NCBI GenBank assembly: GCA_031386985.1
Contig: JANNCV010000026.1
Location: 62,001 to 126,000 of the forward strand
Source of the DNA: JANJUB01 sp031386985
GTDB lineage: Bacteria; Armatimonadota; Fimbriimonadia; Fimbriimonadales; Fimbriimonadaceae
Direction: 5' to 3'
DNA length: 64,000 nucleotides
Numbering within the stretch: position 1 is the stretch's first letter; the number at the start of each line of letters is the position of its first letter. A program made the position numbers and the translations under genes. Positions 1 to 7,795 of this stretch are shown here, piece after piece. The notes under the pieces are model-generated. The model was not told the origin of the DNA. It did not search any database and worked only from the letters and a program-made list of their open reading frames with translations.

Positions 1-1
1 T

Positions 2-1531
2 CCGGTGGTGGGTAATACGGCCAAATACGGTTCACCGGCGTTCCCAGGGGCAGGCATGTTGAACCCAATCACGGGTGCGGTTCATCCCTTTGCTTACATG
101 GCGTTCATCGGTAGCGCTCAAAAGCAAGGTGCGCAAGAGCGATATGGCGACACGCGAATCTTCCTCGCCCAAGTAACGGTTAGCCCAACCGGTGGGACCA
201 ACGCTGGTGTCCCTGTCGGCCTTCCTAATGATCCACAAATGGCCAAGTCAGCTCCGTCGGTTTACCAGTTGGGTAACGACGCGACGGTGTTCTTCACGGC
301 TCATGGAACCGGCCAACCTCAAATTCATTACGCTAGCTACGATGGCGCAGCGTGGAATGCAACCCGAGTGTTGAGCTTGGGTAGTGGTTTTGAAGGCGTC
401 GGCGGCGCAAATGTGTCGGGTCGCGTTTATCAAGGCGTTGGCGGCGGCGGACAGCCGGCGAACGGTAGCTCAATCCTCGAAATCGCCTTCACTGGCAAAT
501 TGAGAGGACGACCGGCTAACGAAATCTTCATTACGAGGATGGCGGCAAATGGTGTTCTTCCGGGTAACCAGTTCTTCTACCCAACTCGAACTAACGAAGT
601 TCTAAGAACCGACACCGAGCCCGGAACTTACCGTGCAAGTGGCGTTTCGTGGGACTTGAACAATGTCAACCTGAACTACAGCATCAACGGTGCGGCTCCG
701 GTTACGCTTGAAGTGCCCGGAACTCGGGAAACGGATCGAGCGTCCGGCTTGATAACCTTCGGCACGGTGATGGGAGGCAAGGCTTACCTTGATCCAAACC
801 TAGGAACGGTTCGACTCACGAACTCGTTGCCTGTTCGCAACCTTGTTCTGTATCTCACTTATCGGGCTCGCGTTCTGAAACTCAGTGCCAGCGGCACCGG
901 ATATTCGGGCGCAACGATGATGTTTGACAATCGTTTGATTGGCGAGCTAAGCTACTGGGCCGATCCGACGACCAACACGGCAATTCTTCCGGGCGATCCG
1001 GTTCGAAGTAGCCGATACGTTGTGACGTACAGCCGTGCTGCCGCCGGAAACGGCCAAACTGCTCGTCCGTACATGCAAACGCTTCGGTTTGGAGTTCAAC
1101 TCCCTTACGACATCGCGACAGCCGCCAATGGAAACGTGGTCGCGATCACGGTCGCCGGCGCGTCAAGCTTCTACCAGGTAGACCCATCGAACGGTCGTGT
1201 TTACTTTACGGCAAGCGATGAAAACCGAAACATAACGGTAACGTACACGGGCCTTGATGATGCGGGCAACACTATCAACGTGGCCGCGACCAACTACACG
1301 GTGAGCCTCATGACCGAGCGCGGAGAAATCCCCGTTCTCATGGATCAAACCGTAAACGAAAGCCAAATGAGCGCGTTCCTCGATCCGTTCGACATTTCAG
1401 GCGCAGGTAACGGCCAACGTTACCGCCGTCCAGGGTTGATCTGGATGCTTTGGACGAGCACCCGAACGGGAACCCCGGACATCTTCTTCCAGACGATTGC
1501 TCCGAGATTCACCCCGGTCGGTCGGCAGTAA
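2..1531 (+). CDS. C-terminal part of a large beta-rich surface protein (partial)
   Basis: The frame is open to the first base of the window, so this is the 3' part of a longer gene and the GTG at 5 is probably internal. About 509 residues are visible. They are rich in Gly, Asn, Thr, Val and Tyr with alternating hydrophobic positions, as in exported beta-sandwich or beta-propeller proteins. No catalytic motif, membrane segment or C-terminal sorting signal is visible, and the protein ends in FTPVGRQ. It lies directly upstream of the pilM-Q operon, separated by a strong terminator and a probable promoter, so it is not clearly co-transcribed. A pilus-associated adhesin or PilY1-like role is possible from position only. 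I do not recognise the family. Confidence 0.7.
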   Translation, partial: PVVGNTAKYGSPAFPGAGMLNPITGAVHPFAYMAFIGSAQKQGAQERYGDTRIFLAQVTVSPTGGTNAGVPVGLPNDPQMAKSAPSVYQLGNDATVFFTAHGTGQPQIHYASYDGAAWNATRVLSLGSGFEGVGGANVSGRVYQGVGGGGQPANGSSILEIAFTGKLRGRPANEIFITRMAANGVLPGNQFFYPTRTNEVLRTDTEPGTYRASGVSWDLNNVNLNYSINGAAPVTLEVPGTRETDRASGLITFGTVMGGKAYLDPNLGTVRLTNSLPVRNLVLYLTYRARVLKLSASGTGYSGATMMFDNRLIGELSYWADPTTNTAILPGDPVRSSRYVVTYSRAAAGNGQTARPYMQTLRFGVQLPYDIATAANGNVVAITVAGASSFYQVDPSNGRVYFTASDENRNITVTYTGLDDAGNTINVAATNYTVSLMTERGEIPVLMDQTVNESQMSAFLDPFDISGAGNGQRYRRPGLIWMLWTSTRTGTPDIFFQTIAPRFTPVGRQ

Positions 1532-1540
1532 CAAACCGCA

Positions 1541-1577
1541 GAGCCGCCCGACATTTTTTGTCGGGCGGCTCTTTTTT
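1541..1577 (+). terminator. Rho-independent terminator
   Basis: A perfect 13-bp stem (GAGCCGCCCGACA, 1541-1553, with its complement at 1559-1571) has a 5-nt T loop and is followed by six T. It begins 10 nt after the stop of the first gene and separates it from the pil operon. Confidence 0.93.
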
Positions 1578-1653
1578 CTCCCCATTTTTGGCAAATTTGA
1601 ACCTTCAGGCGACAAATTACCGTCGTTTAGCTACAATTCACACGTGGGGGTGC

Positions 1654-1681
1654 TTGACTCAGAGGGCTCCAGAGTGATAAC
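1654..1681 (+). promoter_or_regulatory. Possible sigma-70-type promoter of the pil operon
   Basis: TTGACT at 1654-1659 and GATAAC at 1676-1681 are separated by 16 nt. They sit between the terminator and pilM, where a promoter is expected. The -35 matches the consensus at 5 of 6 positions and the -10 at 4 of 6. This is motif matching only. Confidence 0.4.
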
Positions 1682-1724
1682 ATGGGGATGCCTCAGAGCC
1701 AGGAGGCGGGAAGTTAAATAGGAT

Positions 1725-2984
1725 ATGGCAAAAAAGCTAACTAGCGCTCTAGGCATTGACATTGGAAGTCGGAAGATTAAGATCGCCGAAATTCGCGCAC
1801 AGGGTCGTGAACCCGTGATCACAGCCATTGGCATGATTGACACTCCAGAAGGCGCGGTTGATCACACCGGAGTTTATAACGCGGATGCCGTTGGCGCCGC
1901 GCTTAAACAACTGGTGGGTGAAACGGGCGCATCTGTCTCGCAGTGCGTGGTTTCGATTCAGGGACAATCTTCCGTTTTGGTTCGAACTCTTGAAGTTCCC
2001 CGAATGAACTCGAACGAGTTAAAGGATCACATGGAATGGGAAATGAACCGCAACAATCCGTTTGCGGAAGCTAATCCGATCCGCGATTTCAAATCCCTCG
2101 CCGATACGACTCCGAATTCGACAAATATGGACGTCGTGATGGCTATCGCGTCTCCATCTGCCGTTGATACGATTATTCAATGCATCAAGAGAGCGGGTAA
2201 GCAGACCGCAGCGATTGACGTCGAACCGCTCGGCTTGGCTCGTTCCCTCATGCACAGCCATGATGAAGATTATCGAGGGCAAACGGTTTGTGTGGTCAAT
2301 ATTGGACACAAAACAACTTCAATCAATATTTACAATGACGGCAAGCTACTAATGCCCCGGCAGGTGCCGGTCGGTGGCGAGATGTTTACGAAAGCAATCT
2401 CTGATCACTTTGGTATTTCGACCGAAGAAGCCGAGAATAAGAAGTGCAGTGAGGCTGACGTGAGTACGCTGACGGTTGCTACCACAACCTTCTCCAATCC
2501 ATTTGGAGGCGACGATGGCTTGCAATCGTACAATCCGTTCGCGGACGAAACGGTTTCGATGCCGGCTAATCCCTTTTCAGATGAGCCAACGGCTCCAGCG
2601 GAAGACCCGGCCTTCAACCCTTACGCCGACAGTCCTGCTCCGGCTGAACCAGAGCCTGACATGACTCCGGTCGCAACGGCGGGCGGTGAAGTAAATGGCG
2701 CGATGAGCAATGAGCTTGATGAATTCGTTGCCGAGATTCGACGTTCGATTGACTACTTCCGAGGACGAGGCGGCGATGTCAATCGCTTGGTGCTCTGTGG
2801 TGGTGGTTCGAAATTGCGTGGAATTGATCAGTTTCTCAACAAAGCGTTAGGAATTCAGTGTGACGTTTACGATCCACTGACGCGTCTTAATGTAAGTGCA
2901 AAGAAAGCCGATTCCGCATTTATTGATGCCCATCGCCAAGAGTTTGCTCTTGCCGTTGGGAATGGACTCCACATCTTGTTTTAA
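1725..2984 (+). CDS. pilM: Type IV pilus inner-membrane platform ATPase-like protein PilM
   Basis: This is an actin-like cytoplasmic protein that, in the PilM family, anchors the PilN/PilO alignment complex of the type IV pilus. The N-terminus ALGIDIGSRKIKIAEI (residues 8-23) is the phosphate-1 motif. The NNPFAEANPI stretch near residue 110 corresponds to the conserved xIPF region. GHKTTSINIY (about 194-203) and LVLCGGGSKLRG (about 355-366) are the later nucleotide-fold motifs. At 419 aa it is longer than the usual roughly 350, because residues about 250-325 are a low-complexity acidic/proline insert with NPF, NPFAD, NPFSD and NPYAD repeats. AGGAGG lies at 1701-1706, rather far from the ATG. 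It is first in the pilM-N-O-P-Q series. Confidence 0.93.
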   Translation: MAKKLTSALGIDIGSRKIKIAEIRAQGREPVITAIGMIDTPEGAVDHTGVYNADAVGAALKQLVGETGASVSQCVVSIQGQSSVLVRTLEVPRMNSNELKDHMEWEMNRNNPFAEANPIRDFKSLADTTPNSTNMDVVMAIASPSAVDTIIQCIKRAGKQTAAIDVEPLGLARSLMHSHDEDYRGQTVCVVNIGHKTTSINIYNDGKLLMPRQVPVGGEMFTKAISDHFGISTEEAENKKCSEADVSTLTVATTTFSNPFGGDDGLQSYNPFADETVSMPANPFSDEPTAPAEDPAFNPYADSPAPAEPEPDMTPVATAGGEVNGAMSNELDEFVAEIRRSIDYFRGRGGDVNRLVLCGGGSKLRGIDQFLNKALGIQCDVYDPLTRLNVSAKKADSAFIDAHRQEFALAVGNGLHILF

Positions 2985-2993
2985 GGACGAAGC

Positions 2994-3854
2994 ATGAAAC
3001 TTAACTTACTGCCAACCAGTGTCGGACGCGAATCTAAAGGCCGCTTCGCTACGTTTGTTGCGATTGCGATTGCGGGCGCTGGCATATTCAGCTTCTTTTA
3101 TCAGAATTCAAACTCGGAGCGCTTCATTGAAGAGCAAACTGCGCGTAAAGATCGAGCCGTGAAGCAAGCGGAAGATGCCGTCAAGTATGTTGCTGCCGCA
3201 AACCAGATTTTGCAAGATAACCGTGGGGTGATTCTGAACGCCAATCTCGCTGAAGCGATGAGCAAACATAGCGTGGTCTATCCTAACCTCTATGACGAGG
3301 TTAAGGGTTATGTGCCCGCATGGTTTAGAGTTACCTCTATGAACGCCACCGCGGGTGGGGCCGATGCAACCGTTGTGAGGATTCAAGGGGTCATTAAAAC
3401 CCAAGAGCAATACGCTGATCTCATGCTTGCCTTTCTGCGGATGCCTAACGTTGTAAATGTAACCCGAAATGGTTTCGTTTATGATAATCCGCGTGTGCCG
3501 GCGATTTCAACTGCTGACCAGGTAGGTCGACGTAAGAAGGTGGGTGATCCCACAATCCCGGATGATCCGCTTGATCGTCTGGAACTGCAAATCGCAAGCG
3601 CGACCTCAACGGGCTTCACCGGCGCGGGTAACTTCGGCTTGACTAATACGACCCAAAGAGGCGCAATGCCCGGTTGGGCTAACGTCACCGTTGACATTCT
3701 GATTCGAAAAAACATTCAATCGCCCGATCCGATTCCGGCGGTGCTCTCCACCGGTGGAATGTGGCCAAAGGTAGATTTTGCGGCAGGAGCCGCGCCAGCA
3801 ACAACAGGAGCGCCGGCGGCGCCCAAAACAAACACTCCGGGAGGAGGAAACTAA
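2994..3854 (+). CDS. pilN: Type IV pilus assembly protein PilN-like
   Basis: This is a bitopic inner-membrane protein of the pilus alignment complex and the expected partner of PilM and PilO. It begins MKLNLLPTS, the short cytoplasmic PilM-binding motif typical of PilN (xxINLLP). One membrane segment follows at about residues 19-36 (FATFVAIAIAGAGIFSFFY), then a coiled-coil-like stretch and a periplasmic ferredoxin-like region. The 286 aa are longer than usual because of a Pro/Ala/Gly-rich tail ending PGGGN. AAGGA lies 8 nt before the ATG, and the gene starts 9 nt after pilM. Confidence 0.88.
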   Translation: MKLNLLPTSVGRESKGRFATFVAIAIAGAGIFSFFYQNSNSERFIEEQTARKDRAVKQAEDAVKYVAAANQILQDNRGVILNANLAEAMSKHSVVYPNLYDEVKGYVPAWFRVTSMNATAGGADATVVRIQGVIKTQEQYADLMLAFLRMPNVVNVTRNGFVYDNPRVPAISTADQVGRRKKVGDPTIPDDPLDRLELQIASATSTGFTGAGNFGLTNTTQRGAMPGWANVTVDILIRKNIQSPDPIPAVLSTGGMWPKVDFAAGAAPATTGAPAAPKTNTPGGGN

Positions 3855-3855
3855 C

Positions 3856-4599
3856 ATGAAGATTGGTGCATGGCCGATATTAAGCATCGGTTTCGCTGTT
3901 GGGCTCATATTTTGGGCATTTGGGTATTTTCAGAAATGGGTGCCTAATCTTGAGACTGCTGAAAAAATGAATGCCGCCGCCATTGCCTACGAAGCAGAAG
4001 CGGCCAAGCATGACAGTGCTCACAAGAAATATGAGACGGCTCGGGCAATCGTGCTAGAGAAATCTGCCGCTTGGCAGGAGTATGTTTCCAAAAAGACTCC
4101 GTCTGGAGATCTGGGCTCGGGCGGTATTAACTTGGGCGTAAGCTCTTGGCAACTCGTGAATGATGTGCCGAAGTTCACCGATAGCATTCAGCGAGCCGTG
4201 AACTCACAAAGCCGCGTTGGCGGTGTGAAAGTCCTGAACGGATTGGAAGTGCCCTCTCCTGGAACTGATTCCAAGCGAGTGCTTTCGGATTACTTTAACT
4301 ATCCAGCGCTGCCGTATCCGGTTGTGATGTGGAATCTTGGGACGATCACTGTCGAAGGCACCTATGAGCAGATCAAGGCAAATGCTGCAGCTTGGAGCGA
4401 AATGCCGAACTATCTGGCGATGTCAGACGGTCTACAGATTCAGGGCGTTGCGCCTAAGCTACAGGGAACATACAATGTTGTCTTGGTTGGATATATTCGA
4501 GGCAGAACGATATTCCCGGCCGTCCTAGAAGGCGGTACCGGAACGGGTGCCAACCAGCAGGGCGGAACAGGTGGCGGTAAGCCGATGAGAGGAAACTAA
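3856..4599 (+). CDS. pilO: Type IV pilus assembly protein PilO-like
   Basis: The ATG at 3856 is preceded by GGAGGAGG at 3840-3847, which decides the start; the frame is open further upstream inside pilN. The 247-aa product begins MKIGAWPILSIGFAVGLIFW, a single N-terminal membrane anchor, followed by a charged helical region (about 35-75, coiled coil likely) and a periplasmic domain. PilO pairs with PilN to link PilM to the secretin lipoprotein. The C-terminus is glycine-rich (GGTGTGANQQGGTGGG), a feature shared with its neighbours. Similarity is judged from order, size and topology rather than strong motifs. Confidence 0.8.
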   Translation: MKIGAWPILSIGFAVGLIFWAFGYFQKWVPNLETAEKMNAAAIAYEAEAAKHDSAHKKYETARAIVLEKSAAWQEYVSKKTPSGDLGSGGINLGVSSWQLVNDVPKFTDSIQRAVNSQSRVGGVKVLNGLEVPSPGTDSKRVLSDYFNYPALPYPVVMWNLGTITVEGTYEQIKANAAAWSEMPNYLAMSDGLQIQGVAPKLQGTYNVVLVGYIRGRTIFPAVLEGGTGTGANQQGGTGGGKPMRGN

Positions 4600-4601
4600 G
4601 A

Positions 4602-5309
4602 ATGGATTGGAAGTCAAAACTCATATTGCTCAGTTGCCTAGCGGTTGCCGTCGTCGGTTGTAAAGGCCCCGATCCTGAATCCCAACTGCAATCGCAAACC
4701 CCGAAGAAGCTGGAACCGGTGGTTCACACGGCTGAAGCCGGAGTCCTCGTAAACGCATCATCGGCCGCATCCGAAGCGCTAGTTCGCGAACAAGCGAAGG
4801 GGATGTTGGTCGCTTCCCGGGCAAACCCGTTCTTTTTGCTTGGAGCCGAAGTTGGCTACGAGAGGGAACAGTTCGCAGCAAATCAAACCGCACAAATGGG
4901 CTTTTACCGTATGGCCGGTCAGTCATTGCCTCAGCCTGCTCAACCAACATTCATTAATGAGGCACAACCTCCGCGTCGAATGGCCGGTGTTTTGATCGGC
5001 GAAAGTGTTTCGGCCTTGATTGATATGAATGATGGCACTCCGGGTGGGCTCAAGGTTATTCGACCCGGCTCGGAAATCGCAGGGCCGAGTGGTCAAATCG
5101 AGTGGATTGTTCAATCCATTGATGAGGAAAAGGCTGTGCTGGTCCGAAAAGACCCGAAACGTTACCCGCGGCGCGTTGTTGTCAGGCTTCAGCTTGATTT
5201 AGGTGACGGCGATCCGGGTGGCGGATCTGCGCCGGCTGGTGGCACCGGTGCCCCTGCTGGTGGCAGCGGTAATCCTCAGGGTGGTCGCGGCGGCCGGCGT
5301 GGAGATTGA
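4602..5309 (+). CDS. pilP: PilP-like pilus assembly lipoprotein
   Basis: This is a 235-aa exported lipoprotein. The signal peptide MDWKSKLILLSCLAVAVVGC ends in a lipobox with Cys20. After a flexible linker, the region around residues 120-200 (AGVLIGESVSALIDM, then a Gly-rich turn, IEWIVQSIDEEKAVLVRK) resembles the PilP/GspC HR-type beta domain that contacts the secretin N-domains. The last 35 residues are almost only Gly, Pro, Ala, Asn and Arg. Starting 2 nt after pilO and preceding the secretin genes, it fits the PilP slot. The family call rests on context plus a weak domain resemblance. Confidence 0.68.
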   Translation: MDWKSKLILLSCLAVAVVGCKGPDPESQLQSQTPKKLEPVVHTAEAGVLVNASSAASEALVREQAKGMLVASRANPFFLLGAEVGYEREQFAANQTAQMGFYRMAGQSLPQPAQPTFINEAQPPRRMAGVLIGESVSALIDMNDGTPGGLKVIRPGSEIAGPSGQIEWIVQSIDEEKAVLVRKDPKRYPRRVVVRLQLDLGDGDPGGGSAPAGGTGAPAGGSGNPQGGRGGRRGD

Positions 5310-5370
5310 TTTTTTAACGAAACGAATTTGAAACTGACCCTTCCAAGGTTTGGAGGTACCAATAAACAAA

Positions 5371-6075
5371 ATGACAAAAACATTTAAATCACTAATGGTT
5401 GCTGCAATGGGACTTACTCTCATTGTTGCGGCTCCGATGTCGTCTGCGCAAAACGATCCTCGCGATAAGATTATCGCGTCGCTTGAATTGCAATCAGCCG
5501 ATGTACGTGATGCCTTAAGCATTCTTTTTAAGAATGTTGAGGTCTCGTACACGGTGGCAGCTGACGTTCAGGGCACAGTAACCGTCAATCTCAAAAATCA
5601 AACCTTCGAAGTGGTCCTTCAGGCTATTTTGAAGCAAGCCGATGCAACCTACCGTGTTGAGGGTGGCATTTACAACATCATCAAGAAAGAAGTTGTAGCC
5701 CCACCACCCCCCGGTGATACGGGCGGCCCGACTGTGAACCCGCAAAGCACAACTCGCATCTACAAGTTGCGAATCCGACATGCTGATCCTCAGTATGTTT
5801 TCAACCTGCTTTCGAATCGCTCGGACTTCACTACCGAGCCGGAAATTTCTTCCAGGCCAAGCGGTAATGCTGGCGGCGGCGGATTTGGCGGCGGTCAGGG
5901 TGGCGGCGGCTTCGGCGGCGGCGGATTTGGTCAGGGCGGCGGCGGCTTTGGCGGCGGTCAGGGTGGCGGCGGCTTCGGCGGCGGCGGCTTTGGCGGCGGC
6001 GGTGGTGGCTTCGGCGGTGGCGGCGGCGGCTTTGGTGGCGGCGGCGGCGGCGGTCGTGGCGGTCGTGGCGGCTAG
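5371..6075 (+). CDS. Half-secretin paralogue: STN/N1-like domains with a glycine tail
   Basis: The ATG at 5371 has GGAGGT at 5352-5357. A signal peptide (to about residue 26, ...MSSAQ) leads to a secretin/TonB short N-terminal (STN-like) domain at about 29-100 (SLELQSADVRDALSILF, then VTVNLKNQTFEVVLQAIL). An N1-like start follows (RIYKLRIRHADPQYVFNLL), closely matching LYKIKLRHADPEDVYYQLL in the PilQ next door. After about residue 160 the protein becomes a GGGGFGGGQ-type glycine/phenylalanine tract to the end, with no beta-barrel secretin domain. It looks like a duplicated PilQ N-terminal half. It could be a periplasmic adaptor for PilQ or a protein with its own structural role; the function is not known. 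Confidence 0.8.
   Translation: MTKTFKSLMVAAMGLTLIVAAPMSSAQNDPRDKIIASLELQSADVRDALSILFKNVEVSYTVAADVQGTVTVNLKNQTFEVVLQAILKQADATYRVEGGIYNIIKKEVVAPPPPGDTGGPTVNPQSTTRIYKLRIRHADPQYVFNLLSNRSDFTTEPEISSRPSGNAGGGGFGGGQGGGGFGGGGFGQGGGGFGGGQGGGGFGGGGFGGGGGGFGGGGGGFGGGGGGGRGGRGG
5868..6072 (+). repeat. Internal GGC-rich repeat tract coding for Gly/Phe
   Basis: About 205 nt of imperfect tandem units built from GGCGGCGG, TTYGGCGGC and GGTCAGGGT, encoding GGGGFGG and GGGQGG units. A longer direct repeat starts with GGTCAGGGTGGCGGCGGCTT near 5894 and again near 5957. Such a tract can change length by slippage. The antisense and +1 frames are open across it only because of composition. Confidence 0.85.
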
Positions 6076-6095
6076 TCCGTAAACCAGAAGAAGAA

Positions 6096-6113
6096 TATTG
6101 TGACGGAGTATAA
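6096..6113 (+). repeat. Left arm of an 18-bp inverted repeat flanking pilQ
   Basis: TATTGTGACGGAGTATAA is the exact reverse complement of 7738-7755. It contains the likely pilQ Shine-Dalgarno GGAG (6105-6108). Confidence 0.9.
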
Positions 6114-6120
6114 AAAAGGA

Positions 6121-7734
6121 ATGAGAATGCGTTTATCTGTATCAAGGATTGTAGCGGCACTAGTCGTCTGCACCGGAGTTCTAGCTTTCTCCCCGATGGT
6201 CTCAGCGCAGACCACCGGGGAGGCGGCTCGTCTTGATGTGAATCTTAAAGATGCCGATCTGAAGACGGCAGTTGAGATTATCATGAAGGAGTCTGGCCTG
6301 TCAATCGTTTTTGAAGCGAGCGACAAGCCTTATCCCAAGGTGACTTTGAACTTACCGGGTGTGACGGCGGAAGATGCCATCAAGTATGTTTGCCAAGCGG
6401 CCGGTGCCTATGTGAGGCGCGACGAAAATCGCGTTTATATCATAAGCTTCAACCCGCCGGCAGCGGCGGGCTCTATAGTTTCGCCAATCGCCCCGAAGGT
6501 GAAGGCCACAACGAAGCTTTATAAAATCAAGCTTCGCCATGCTGATCCTGAAGATGTTTATTATCAGTTGCTGAACGGGACATCGCCCGATCCTGATAGA
6601 AAACTTCGAGCCATGACCAAGGAGGCTCGTAGCGCCACTGAGGTCAGATTTAACCCGAACGACTACCTGAGATCGGCAGTTGATGCTCCGGTTACCCCGC
6701 GAAACACGCAACAGCCTCGCGGCCGAACCAATGAAGGAAGTAGCGATATTCTCCTGCCCGGCGAAGCTGCTGGTCAAGGCGGATTTGGCGGCGGCCCTCA
6801 GGGTGGCGGCGCTGGCGGTGCTCCAGGTGGCGGCGGCGGTCAGCAAGGTGGCGGCGGCGGTGCCCAGGGTGGCGGTCAACTTACCCCCGGTGGCCTGATT
6901 GATGCCTCAATTGATTACATTTCCTACGATCCGAACGATAATGCGATCTATATCCGTGCTACGGAAGAGCAGTGGCGACAGCTTCAACAATATGTTGATA
7001 TGTTCGACATCGCGCCCAAGCAAGTAACGGTTAAGGTGCAGTTTGTGACCACTTCAAGCAGCAGCGCGAAATCGCTTGGCTTCGACTGGTTGTACACTCG
7101 TGGAACTGCCGCGTTTGGTAACATCCCCGGCTCGTTTGCACGTAGCTCCGATCCAATCTTCCTTGGTTGGCAGTCGGGCAACATTCAAACTCGCCTTCGA
7201 ACTTTCCTCCAGGAAGGCCAAGGCACAACGGTTTCTTCGCCAATCGTTCGAACGATGAACAATCAGACCGCAACGGTACAACAGGGAATCCAGACCACAA
7301 TCTTTATTCCGCAAACCGTTCTGAACCAAACAACAGCCACAACGATCTACATTCCATTCCCGATTTTCGCGCAGAATAACCTTAGTGTTAGGCCAAGAAT
7401 CAACGATGATGGAACGGTAACGATGTTGCTCAATCCGTTTATTCAGCAGATTGGACAGATCCGACGGGGTCCCGATGGGTCCGCGATTCCGGATATTGCT
7501 AATCAGTCAATCAGTGTTGCGGCTCGGGTTCGCTCTGGAGACACAATCGTGCTCGCCGGGTTTACACAAAAGCAAGACACTGGCACTTCAACTAAGTTCC
7601 CCGTTTTGGGAGACCTGCCAATCGTGGGTCAGTTCTTCCGATCTACGTCGAGAGACGTAAGCAACAGCGAGCTGTTGATCTTCGTAACACCCGTTATTGA
7701 AGATTCCGAAACTGGCACTGGTTTCGGCGGCTAA
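6121..7734 (+). CDS. pilQ: Type IV pilus outer-membrane secretin PilQ
   Basis: This protein forms the multimeric outer-membrane channel of the type IV pilus. The product of about 537 aa has a signal peptide (to ...MVSAQ). An STN/N0 domain follows (LDVNLKDADLKTAVEIIMKE), then an N1-like region (LYKIKLRHADPEDVYYQLL), a Gly/Gln-rich linker (about 210-260), a second N-domain (IDASIDYISYDPNDNAIYI) and the C-terminal secretin barrel. The barrel carries the hallmark VRSGDTIVLAGF and FPVLGDLPIVGQFF motifs near the end. The start is ATG 6121 (GGAG at 6105-6108) or ATG 6127; an in-frame GTG exists at 6100. The gene is bounded by a perfect 18-bp inverted repeat. Confidence 0.93.
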   Translation: MRMRLSVSRIVAALVVCTGVLAFSPMVSAQTTGEAARLDVNLKDADLKTAVEIIMKESGLSIVFEASDKPYPKVTLNLPGVTAEDAIKYVCQAAGAYVRRDENRVYIISFNPPAAAGSIVSPIAPKVKATTKLYKIKLRHADPEDVYYQLLNGTSPDPDRKLRAMTKEARSATEVRFNPNDYLRSAVDAPVTPRNTQQPRGRTNEGSSDILLPGEAAGQGGFGGGPQGGGAGGAPGGGGGQQGGGGGAQGGGQLTPGGLIDASIDYISYDPNDNAIYIRATEEQWRQLQQYVDMFDIAPKQVTVKVQFVTTSSSSAKSLGFDWLYTRGTAAFGNIPGSFARSSDPIFLGWQSGNIQTRLRTFLQEGQGTTVSSPIVRTMNNQTATVQQGIQTTIFIPQTVLNQTTATTIYIPFPIFAQNNLSVRPRINDDGTVTMLLNPFIQQIGQIRRGPDGSAIPDIANQSISVAARVRSGDTIVLAGFTQKQDTGTSTKFPVLGDLPIVGQFFRSTSRDVSNSELLIFVTPVIEDSETGTGFGG

Positions 7735-7737
7735 TCC

Positions 7738-7755
7738 TTATACTCCGTCACAATA
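7738..7755 (+). repeat. Right arm of the 18-bp inverted repeat flanking pilQ
   Basis: TTATACTCCGTCACAATA is the perfect reverse complement of 6096-6113. It begins 3 nt after the pilQ stop and touches the hairpin that follows. Confidence 0.9.
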
Positions 7756-7786
7756 AGAGGCGGTAGCGGCGACGCTACCGCCTCTT
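7755..7786 (+). terminator. Strong hairpin after pilQ (terminator-like, weak T tract)
   Basis: AAGAGGCGGTAGCG (7755-7768) pairs perfectly with 7773-7786 around a GCGA loop. Only GTAATTT follows, so termination may be partial and read-through into aroK is possible. Confidence 0.7.
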
Positions 7787-7795
7787 GTAATTTCA

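Noticed and set aside
3778..3855. Upstream extension of pilO within pilN
   Set aside because: The Arg/Gln-rich extension is an out-of-frame reading of the pilN tail. GGAGGAGG sits right before ATG 3856, followed by the expected membrane anchor.
5780..6160. Long open frames in the other frames and on the other strand across the glycine-rich tract (Ala- or Arg/His-rich products)
   Set aside because: They exist only because the GGC/GGT repeats lack stop codons in several frames. The secreted Gly-rich frame has the signal peptide, domain and ribosome binding site.
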